Assembly (NCBI GenBank): GCA_013153675.1
Contig: JAADEA010000022.1
Span: 1 to 5,034 of the forward strand
DNA from: Campylobacterota bacterium
Lineage (GTDB): Bacteria > Campylobacterota > Campylobacteria > Campylobacterales > Sulfurovaceae
Reading direction: 5' to 3'
Length of the DNA: 5,034 bases
Within the stretch, counting starts at the first letter, position 1, and the number at the start of each line of letters is the position of its first letter. A program made the position numbers and the translations under genes. Below are positions 1 to 5,034 of the stretch, piece after piece. The notes beneath the pieces were generated by a model. That model saw nothing but the letters and a program-made list of their open reading frames with translations. It had not been told where the DNA came from and did not search any database.

Positions 1-968
1 TCTTGTAATCTCTCTAAAAAAGATGGATTATTATTTTTAAAATAAGCATATATTGGTAAATGGTCAGAATAGCCTCCCCCATTTTTACCCATTCTCCATC
101 TTTTTATATATCCATTTTTAAATAGATAATCTCTTTTAAAGACTCCAAAACTTCCTTTAATATAACTCCAATTTCTATTATCATTTAAAGAAGGTGGTAT
201 CAAAATAGCATCAAGTGCCTCTTTTTTCCCAAAAAAGGAGTAGCTCCATCTTTTAAAATATGGCAACTCAAGCCATAAATTATAATGATAAAAGCCATTG
301 ACTTTATCTCTTATCCTTAAGTAGCGTCCATTTAATTTGGTATCTAAAATATTATCTAATGCACTATATCCTACAACTTCACTCTTTTTATAATCTGTAT
401 TAAAATCTCCAATTAAAATATACTCACTCCCTTTTGGCAACTCTTTTAATCTATTTTTAAGAGCTTTAGCAAAAATTTTCCTCTTTTCTTCACCATTTTT
501 TTGAGAGCTCCAATGATTTACAAAAATTTTTAAAGGCATTGAACTATTTAGACTCACTTCTAATATGCTTCTTAATCTTCCTCTATCTACCTTGATAGAA
601 GATGAATTTAAAATCTTTACTTTAGAAATTAAAGCACTATTTATAGCTTGATTTTTATTATTAGTAATAGCATAGTATGGATAGTTACAATTTTGATCTT
701 TTAATATTTTTAATAGAGCTTTTAGAGCATTTTTATTTTCTATCTCTTCAAGAGCTAAAATATCACAATCTAAATCGCAAATTACTCTTGAAATATTTTT
801 TAACTTTTTATTAAAAGAAGAGCTATTCCATCTCTTTTTATCTTTAAACTCTATATACTCACTTCCATCTAAATTTAGATCAAATAAATTTTCAACATTA
901 TAATTGCATATTTTTAAAATATCACCAATTAAAAAAAGAGGTAAAAGAAGAGAAAAAAGAGCTCTCAT
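1..968 (-). CDS. Endonuclease/exonuclease/phosphatase (EEP) family protein, probably exported; 3' end cut off by window edge
   Basis: The frame opens at ATG 968-966 and stays open to base 1, giving 322 visible residues with no stop; the C-terminus lies outside the window. The EEP (DNase I-like) fold motifs appear in order: YNVENLFD (residues 23-30, Asn24), LALEEIEN (71-78, probable metal-binding Glu75), NHW (151-153), IGDFN (186-190, Asp188 and Asn190), LDAILI (252-257, Asp253) and GYSDHLPI (299-306, Asp302 and His303). All the expected catalytic positions are filled, so the enzyme should be an active metal-dependent phosphodiesterase or nuclease; its substrate cannot be told from sequence. 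Residues 1-15 look like a short signal peptide (one Arg, then a Leu/Phe-rich core), suggesting export to the periplasm, although the cleavage site is not a clean AxA. It starts 3 nt after the sufT stop without a good Shine-Dalgarno, so translation probably depends on coupling. The fold ends near residue 310; what follows past the edge is unknown. Confidence 0.88.
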   Translation of the reverse strand, partial: MRALFSLLLPLFLIGDILKICNYNVENLFDLNLDGSEYIEFKDKKRWNSSSFNKKLKNISRVICDLDCDILALEEIENKNALKALLKILKDQNCNYPYYAITNNKNQAINSALISKVKILNSSSIKVDRGRLRSILEVSLNSSMPLKIFVNHWSSQKNGEEKRKIFAKALKNRLKELPKGSEYILIGDFNTDYKKSEVVGYSALDNILDTKLNGRYLRIRDKVNGFYHYNLWLELPYFKRWSYSFFGKKEALDAILIPPSLNDNRNWSYIKGSFGVFKRDYLFKNGYIKRWRMGKNGGGYSDHLPIYAYFKNNNPSFLERLQ

Positions 969-971
969 CTA

Positions 972-1325
972 TTATAAAAGTCCAAGCTCAAGTTTTGCCT
1001 CATCACTCATTTTACTTTGATCCCAAGGTGGGTCAAATGTAACTTCTACCTCCAAATCTTCTAATGCATCTCCTTTTATTCTATGAGGAATAGATTTTAC
1101 TAAATCAACTATCACTTCAGACATAGAACAGCTTGGAGATGTAAGAGTCATTAAAACTTTACACTTATTTAGCCCACTTACTTTATCTTTATGGCAAGAT
1201 ACATCATAAATTAATCCCAAATCATATATATTTACTGGTATTTCTGGATCATAAATTTTTTTTAGCTCCTCAATTACCATCTCTTTCATCTCTTCTGGAG
1301 TAACTTTTCTTGGATCATCTCTCAT
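972..1325 (-). CDS. sufT: SufT-like MIP18/DUF59 family Fe-S assembly protein
   Basis: This 117-residue protein belongs to the MIP18/DUF59 family, whose SufT-type members help maturation or transfer of Fe-S clusters in the cytoplasm. Visible family features are YDPEIPVNIYDLGLIYDV (residues 25-42), MTLTSPSCSMSE (59-70) with the conserved Cys66, and a C-terminal VTFDPPWDQSKMSDEAKLEL segment (95-114). The residue after the key Cys is Ser, where many homologues have Pro. The start is taken as ATG 1325-1323, which overlaps the sufE stop as ATGA and has AAGGAG 5 nt upstream. A GTG at 1340-1338 would add five residues, but it would lie upstream of that ribosome binding site and is unlikely to be used. 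Position after sufE supports a role in the SUF pathway; on sequence alone a related PaaD-like or general MIP18 role is possible, but the context argues for SufT. Confidence 0.9.
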   Translation of the reverse strand: MRDDPRKVTPEEMKEMVIEELKKIYDPEIPVNIYDLGLIYDVSCHKDKVSGLNKCKVLMTLTSPSCSMSEVIVDLVKSIPHRIKGDALEDLEVEVTFDPPWDQSKMSDEAKLELGLL

Positions 1326-1738
1326 TTTATCTCCTTGCACATTTTTGCATACTCTTTTACCTTTTTTATAAAAGCTTCAAGACTTTGTAATCTAAGAGGG
1401 GATAGAAGATCCATAATTCCCAACTCTTTAAATTCTCTCATATCAAAATCCAAAATCTCATCTACTTTAGCTCCATTGAAGATATCTAAAAGCATTACCA
1501 TCATCCCCTTTGCAAGCTCACTTGTCCCCTCTCCTTTATAATATATTCTATCATCTTTACACTCAGCTACAAGCCAAGCATCAGAAGCACACCCATTTAT
1601 ATAGCTCTTTTCATTTTTTAATGACTCATCTAATTTTTTATGCTCTTTTCCAAGATCAATAATATATTCAATCTTCTCTTGAGGTGTCTCAAAAAGTTCT
1701 AAATCAGCTTTATATTTTTGGATTTTCTCTTTTATCAT
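1322..1738 (-). CDS. sufE: SufE sulfur-acceptor protein (cysteine desulfuration protein)
   Basis: SufE accepts persulfide sulfur from a SufS-type cysteine desulfurase on one conserved cysteine and hands it to SufB in the scaffold complex. The 138-residue length equals that of Escherichia coli SufE. The sulfur-accepting loop is INGCASDAWL (residues 47-56), with Cys50 (codon 1589-1591) at the place of E. coli Cys51. The family's central GTSELAKGMM stretch (72-81), the FNGAKVDEILDFD region and the late LSPLRLQSLEAF stretch are present. The last differs from the common LSPSRSNGL form, so the family match is clear but somewhat divergent there. It starts 3 nt after sufD, with AAGGA (1749-1745) lying across the sufD stop and 6 nt of spacing, and it overlaps sufT by 4 nt at its end. 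No desulfurase gene is next to it. A SufU or IscU identity is excluded by the absence of their metal-ligand cysteines. Confidence 0.94.
   Translation of the reverse strand: MIKEKIQKYKADLELFETPQEKIEYIIDLGKEHKKLDESLKNEKSYINGCASDAWLVAECKDDRIYYKGEGTSELAKGMMVMLLDIFNGAKVDEILDFDMREFKELGIMDLLSPLRLQSLEAFIKKVKEYAKMCKEIK
1331..1336 (-). promoter_or_regulatory. Ribosome binding site of sufT (AAGGAG)
   Basis: The minus strand reads AAGGAG here, inside the last codons of sufE, followed by 5 nt and then ATG at 1325-1323. The site decides the sufT start in favour of that ATG over the upstream in-frame GTG at 1340-1338, and it allows ribosomes finishing sufE to re-initiate at the ATGA overlap. Confidence 0.8.
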
Positions 1739-1741
1739 TAT

Positions 1742-2953
1742 CTATCCTTCACATCCATGGCATGTTTCAAGACACTCTAAATGGTGTTTTCCATAATAGC
1801 TCTTTTCAAAAGATGCATGAATTACCTCTTTTAAATTGCTATCGTCCACCTCTTCTATCATCTCATTAGCAAAACCTACAATTAACATCTTTTTCGCCTC
1901 TTGTAGATTAATTCCTCTTGCTCTTAAATAAAATATCTGCTCTTCATCTAATGAACCAGTAGTAGAACCATGAGATGCCTCTAATTCATCAATATATATC
2001 TCTAACTGAGGCTTACTAATCATATATGCCCCATCATTTAATAAAATAGCTTTTGAATTTTGATGAGCTACTGAGTATAGAGCACTATTTTCAACTTTTA
2101 TCAATCCATCAAAAATTACTCTTGAGTTATCTTTTAAAATAGCCTTTAGATTTTGAAATGTATGACTCTCTTTATCAATATGAATCACTTTAAAAATAGC
2201 TCCTCTAACTCCACTATTTTTACTAAAGAGTAGATTATTTAAGAATGCTCTACTTTTTTGATGAAGCTCAACTTTATTTAACTCTAAACTCTCTCCATCT
2301 CCAAAATCAAATCCAAAATATCTATATTCTCCTTCTTTATCAACCTTTATTCTATTGCTAAAAATTAAATTATATCTGTTCTCTTCAATAGGCAGATTTT
2401 TAATAAATTTAACCTTTGCCCCTTTGCTAATAAAAAGATCATATCCACTAAGAACAAAAAAGTCTTTTCCTATATCTTTAAAGCTCTCAAAAATTTGAGC
2501 CTCTATTCCACTATCTGCATAGATAGCTACTCTATAACTAATTAAGCTATCACTTTTAGTAAATCTATGCTCAATCTCTATATCAACATTATCTTTAATC
2601 CTAATTGAGATTACCTCTCTTGAAAAGAGATGACCCAAAAAATATAAAGGATCAAAATGGTCCAAATCTACATCTACCACATTGCTACATCCAACTAAAA
2701 TATCTACTCCCTTTGGAATAGCCACTACTACCCCATCTTCAATAATAACTTTTGAAGATTCTCTTATCTCTCTATCTTCTAAAGAGATATCTACACTCTT
2801 ATATTCTCTATTTAAAAGAGCTTCAATATTAAAATATCTATACTCTTCACTTTTTTTAGATGGTAAAGAGAGCTCTTTAAGCCTCTTTGCAATCTTTTTT
2901 TTATATCCATCATAACTATTAATATCTATTTTGTTAAAATCAACCAATTTCAT
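1742..2953 (-). CDS. sufD: SufD subunit of the SufBCD Fe-S scaffold, with a Cys/His-rich C-terminal tail
   Basis: SufD pairs with SufB and, with two SufC ATPases, forms the scaffold on which Fe-S clusters are built; in E. coli it is needed for iron entry. The 403-residue protein has a poorly conserved helical N-terminus (about 1-100), a beta-helix core (about 110-345) and a helical end. The diagnostic C-terminal core block holds LEIYIDELEASHGSTTGSLD (317-336) and EEQIFYLRARGI (337-348). His328 (codon 1970-1972) matches the functionally important E. coli His360; the residue matching E. coli Cys358 is Ala326, a change I believe is common outside enterobacteria. The last 15 residues are unusual: GKHHLECLETCHGCEG carries Cys394, Cys398 and Cys401 in C-x3-C-x2-C spacing plus His390, 391 and 399. 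The ATG shares one base with the sufC stop (TAATG). SufD rather than SufB is supported by its length, its position after sufC and its lack of the SufB cysteine motifs. Confidence 0.95.
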   Translation of the reverse strand: MKLVDFNKIDINSYDGYKKKIAKRLKELSLPSKKSEEYRYFNIEALLNREYKSVDISLEDREIRESSKVIIEDGVVVAIPKGVDILVGCSNVVDVDLDHFDPLYFLGHLFSREVISIRIKDNVDIEIEHRFTKSDSLISYRVAIYADSGIEAQIFESFKDIGKDFFVLSGYDLFISKGAKVKFIKNLPIEENRYNLIFSNRIKVDKEGEYRYFGFDFGDGESLELNKVELHQKSRAFLNNLLFSKNSGVRGAIFKVIHIDKESHTFQNLKAILKDNSRVIFDGLIKVENSALYSVAHQNSKAILLNDGAYMISKPQLEIYIDELEASHGSTTGSLDEEQIFYLRARGINLQEAKKMLIVGFANEMIEEVDDSNLKEVIHASFEKSYYGKHHLECLETCHGCEG

Positions 2954-3705
2954 TAAGCCTCCTCAATTACTCCATATCCATGCTTTTCAAGCTCTTCTAC
3001 AAGCTCATATCCTCCTGTTTTTACAACTTTTCCATCCATTAATACATGCACAAAATCTGGTTTTACATACTCTAAAATTCTTGAATAGTGAGTAATAATC
3101 AAAAAGCTTCTCTTATCATCTCTAAGTTTATTAATCCCTCTACTTACAGCCTTTAGAGCATCTATATCAAGTCCAGAATCTATCTCATCTAAGATAATAA
3201 AATCTGGCTTTAGCATCAACATTTGTAAAATCTCATTTCTCTTTTTTTCACCGCCAGAGAATCCCTCATTTAATGATCTATTTAACATCTCTGGCTTCAT
3301 TCCAAGCTCTTTTGCAAGCTCTCTTGCCTCTCTTAAAAATTCAGCTGCATTTAACTCTTTTAATCCTAAAAATCTCCTTCGTGCATTTACAGCAGTCCTT
3401 AAAAAGTAAGCATTACTCACTCCTGGTATCTCTACTGGATTTTGAAAACTCATAAAGATACCTCTTAAAGCCCTCTCTTCTGGCTCCATATCCAAAATAG
3501 ATTCACCCTTATATAAAATATCTCCCTCTTCTACTTCAATATCATAATGACCTACAATCGTTTTTGATAAAGTAGATTTACCAGCCCCATTTGGTCCCAT
3601 TATGGCATGAACTTTTCCCTCATAAAGATCTAAATTTAACCCTTTTAAGATCTCTTTATTATTTATTGCTGCTTTTAAATCCTTAATTTTTAATATCTCT
3701 TTCAT
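2953..3705 (-). CDS. sufC: SufC, ABC-type ATPase of the SufBCD Fe-S scaffold
   Basis: SufC is the cytoplasmic ABC ATPase that binds SufB and SufD and whose ATP-driven dimerisation reshapes the scaffold for cluster assembly; it is not part of a membrane transporter. The 250 residues match the usual family length. Visible motifs are Walker [10 protein letters not shown] (37-45), Q-loop Gln88 in [11 protein letters not shown], the SufC-type signature [15 protein letters not shown] (149-163), Walker B FIILDEID (169-176) with Glu174, D-loop SGLD (177-180) and switch His206 in ITHYSRIL. The [10 protein letters not shown] signature and QNPVEIPGV block separate SufC from ordinary ABC transporter ATPases. 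No motif residue is missing. The ATG at 3705-3703 overlaps the sufB stop by 4 nt (ATGA), with AAGGA 8 nt upstream inside sufB, and the stop shares one base with sufD, so the three scaffold subunits are probably made in coupled fashion. Confidence 0.98.
   Translation of the reverse strand: MKEILKIKDLKAAINNKEILKGLNLDLYEGKVHAIMGPNGAGKSTLSKTIVGHYDIEVEEGDILYKGESILDMEPEERALRGIFMSFQNPVEIPGVSNAYFLRTAVNARRRFLGLKELNAAEFLREARELAKELGMKPEMLNRSLNEGFSGGEKKRNEILQMLMLKPDFIILDEIDSGLDIDALKAVSRGINKLRDDKRSFLIITHYSRILEYVKPDFVHVLMDGKVVKTGGYELVEELEKHGYGVIEEA
2958..2963 (-). promoter_or_regulatory. Strong ribosome binding site of sufD (AGGAGG)
   Basis: The minus strand reads GAGGAGG at 2964-2958, within the final Glu-Glu-Ala codons of sufC, then 4 nt and the sufD ATG at 2953-2951. 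It is the closest match to the anti-Shine-Dalgarno consensus seen in the window, consistent with efficient SufD synthesis at the TAATG junction. Confidence 0.75.
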
Positions 3706-5034
3706 CCTACACTTCCTTCTAATGTTAAATTTAATAGTGCTCTTGCCTCTACTGCATACTCCATTGGCAATTGGTTAAATATCTCTTTACAAAAACCATG
3801 AACAATCATACTAACTGCATCCTCTTCACTAATTCCTCTTTGCCTTAAATAAAATAGCTGCTCTTGAGAAATTTTTGTAGTAGTAGCCTCATGCTCTATC
3901 TTTGCTGAAGCATTCTTACTCTCTAAATATGGAAATGTATGAGCCCCACATCTATCTCCAATTAATAATGAATCACACTCACTATAATTTCTGCTATTTT
4001 TTGCATTTGCTCCAATTTTAACAAGACCTCTATAACTATTTTGACCTCTCATTGCAGAGATTCCCTTAGAGATAATTGTAGAAGAGGTATTTTTCCCAAG
4101 ATGTATCATCTTTGTTCCTGTATCTGCCTTTTGAGCCAAAGTAGTAACAGCCACAGAGTAAAACTCTCCTACTGAATTATCTCCTTTTAAAATACAGCTT
4201 GGATATTTCCAAGTAATTACTGAACCTGTTTCTACTTGAGTCCAAGAGACTTTAGATCTCTCACCTGCACAAAGAGCTCTTTTTGTAACAAAGTTATATA
4301 TTCCTCCCTCTCCATTCTCATCTCCAGGATACCAATTTTGAATGGTAGAGTATTTAATCTCCGCATCTTTTAAGGCAATAAGCTCCACTACCGCAGCATG
4401 AAGCTGATTCTCATCTCTCATTGGAGCTGAACATCCTTCATTATAGCTAACATAACTTCCCTCATCTGCTATAATTAAAGTCCTCTCAAACTGTCCTGTA
4501 TGCTTCGCATTTATTCTAAAATAGGTGCTAAGCTCCATAGGACATCTTACACCTTTTGGAATATATACAAATGTTCCATCGCTAAATACAGCAGAATTTA
4601 AAGCCGCAAAATAGTTATCATTCATAGGAACTACACTAAACATATACTTTTTTACAAGCTCTGGATAATCTCTAATTGCCTCAGATATAGAACAAAATAT
4701 AATTCCAAGTTTTTTTAAATCCTCTTGAAAAGTAGTCTTAACTGAAACTGAATCTACCACAGCATCTACTGCCACTCCTGCAAGCATCTTTTGCTCTTCA
4801 AGAGGAATTCCAAGTTTCTCATAAGCTTCTAAAATTTTTGGATCTACTTCATCTAAAGATGATGGTCCTTTTTTAGGAGCTGCATAATAACTTATCTCTT
4901 GATAGTTTATCTTTGGATAATCAAAATGCCCCCAATGAGGCTCTTCCATCTTTTGCCATATTCTAAAAGCTTTTAATCTAAGCTCAAGCATCCACTCTGG
5001 TTCATTTTTCTTTTTTGAAATTAATTTAATTATC
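3702..5034 (-). CDS. sufB: SufB, Fe-S cluster scaffold subunit (5' end cut off by window edge)
   Basis: SufB is the main scaffold subunit of SufBCD: it receives sulfur from SufE and holds the nascent Fe-S cluster. The frame is open to the window edge. The Met at 4991-4989 is internal, because the 14 codons before it read on as the family's conserved [20 protein letters not shown]. At the usual length of roughly 470-480 residues, about 30 N-terminal residues are missing. The 443 visible residues cover the [18 protein letters not shown] region, [56 protein letters not shown] and [19 protein letters not shown]. By residue spacing, the Cys at 4431-4433 corresponds to E. coli Cys254 and the Cys at 3975-3977 to Cys405, the two sulfur-relay or cluster-site residues; the His-Glu of IEHEATT matches the His433/Glu434 pair. 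All are intact. The gene overlaps sufC by 4 nt. Promoter and any regulator lie outside the window. Confidence 0.98.
   Translation of the reverse strand, partial: IIKLISKKKNEPEWMLELRLKAFRIWQKMEEPHWGHFDYPKINYQEISYYAAPKKGPSSLDEVDPKILEAYEKLGIPLEEQKMLAGVAVDAVVDSVSVKTTFQEDLKKLGIIFCSISEAIRDYPELVKKYMFSVVPMNDNYFAALNSAVFSDGTFVYIPKGVRCPMELSTYFRINAKHTGQFERTLIIADEGSYVSYNEGCSAPMRDENQLHAAVVELIALKDAEIKYSTIQNWYPGDENGEGGIYNFVTKRALCAGERSKVSWTQVETGSVITWKYPSCILKGDNSVGEFYSVAVTTLAQKADTGTKMIHLGKNTSSTIISKGISAMRGQNSYRGLVKIGANAKNSRNYSECDSLLIGDRCGAHTFPYLESKNASAKIEHEATTTKISQEQLFYLRQRGISEEDAVSMIVHGFCKEIFNQLPMEYAVEARALLNLTLEGSVG

Larger units (their letters stand above)
1..5034 (-). other. suf operon segment, sufB-sufC-sufD-sufE-sufT-EEP
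   Basis: Six consecutive same-strand genes are joined by junctions of -4, -1, +3, -4 and +3 nt, which leaves no space for an internal terminator and strongly suggests one transcript. Five genes belong to Fe-S assembly; the sixth is an EEP-family enzyme of unrelated type. The operon's promoter and its end are both outside the window. No sufS, sufU, sufA or regulator gene such as iscR or sufR is visible within it. Confidence 0.85.

Noticed and set aside
131..488. Recurrent CTCTTTT words on the plus strand (for example at 131, 219, 382, 441 and 481), considered as a possible repeat or recombination signal
   Set aside because: They are the complement of AAAAGAG arising from Lys-, Glu- and Arg-rich codons in an AT-rich genome, vary in spacing and reading frame, and have no conserved flanks.
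970..978. TATAAT hexamer on the minus strand just before the EEP start, resembling a -10 promoter box
   Set aside because: It comes from the last Leu codon and stop of sufT plus the gap, sits only 2 nt before the ATG, and has no -35-like element at the right distance; a start site from it would fall inside the EEP coding sequence.
1335..1541. Short plus-strand open frame opposite sufE
   Set aside because: It lies wholly within a well-supported gene on the other strand and its translation has no recognisable domain; it is a shadow frame. The same applies to plus-strand frames at 1684-1869, 2682-2915 and 3273-3455.
1742..1790. SufD Cys-rich tail as evidence of a frameshift or fusion with another protein
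   Set aside because: The frame is continuous, the extension is only about 15 residues, the stop is followed 3 nt later by sufE, and codon use does not change.
2953..3705. sufC as a membrane transporter ATPase
   Set aside because: The [10 protein letters not shown] signature, the QNPVEIPGV block and the position between sufB and sufD identify the Fe-S assembly ATPase; no permease gene is adjacent.
4989..4991. ATG as the start of sufB
   Set aside because: The frame upstream stays open to the window edge and encodes conserved SufB residues ([11 protein letters not shown] directly before this Met), so the Met is internal and the gene is partial.

Overview
This is an AT-rich, densely coding bacterial window in which every supported gene lies on the minus strand. 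Read in the direction of transcription (high to low coordinates) it holds sufB (5' end beyond the right edge), sufC, sufD, sufE, a sufT-like MIP18/DUF59 gene, and an endonuclease/exonuclease/phosphatase (EEP) family gene whose 3' end lies beyond the left edge. The AT-rich composition, heavy use of AGA, ATA and TTA codons, near absence of spacers and the style of the EEP protein suggest a member of Campylobacterota (former Epsilonproteobacteria). That is an inference from general character and I would not name a genus.

Layout: 5034-3702 is SufB (partial), 3705-2953 SufC, 2953-1742 SufD, 1738-1322 SufE, 1325-972 SufT, and 968-1 the EEP protein (partial). The junctions are, in order, a 4-nt overlap, a 1-nt overlap, a 3-nt gap, a 4-nt overlap and a 3-nt gap. 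There is no stretch without a gene longer than 3 nt, and no room for an internal terminator or RNA gene. The promoter, any regulator and the first SufB codons lie to the right of the window. I found no tRNA, rRNA, mobile element, CRISPR array or plus-strand gene.

How the genes work together: SufB, SufC and SufD form the iron-sulfur scaffold complex, with SufC as the ATPase. SufE is the sulfur-transfer protein that takes persulfide from a cysteine desulfurase and passes it to SufB. SufT-like MIP18 proteins assist in Fe-S maturation or delivery. The desulfurase (SufS) normally found beside these genes is not in the window. The EEP protein has an apparent N-terminal export signal and no obvious link to Fe-S assembly; it may simply share the transcript.

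I see no new multi-gene system here. The most distinctive observation is a short Cys/His-rich tail at the C-terminus of SufD with C-x3-C-x2-C spacing, followed by the missing sufS and the tightly linked, probably exported EEP gene.
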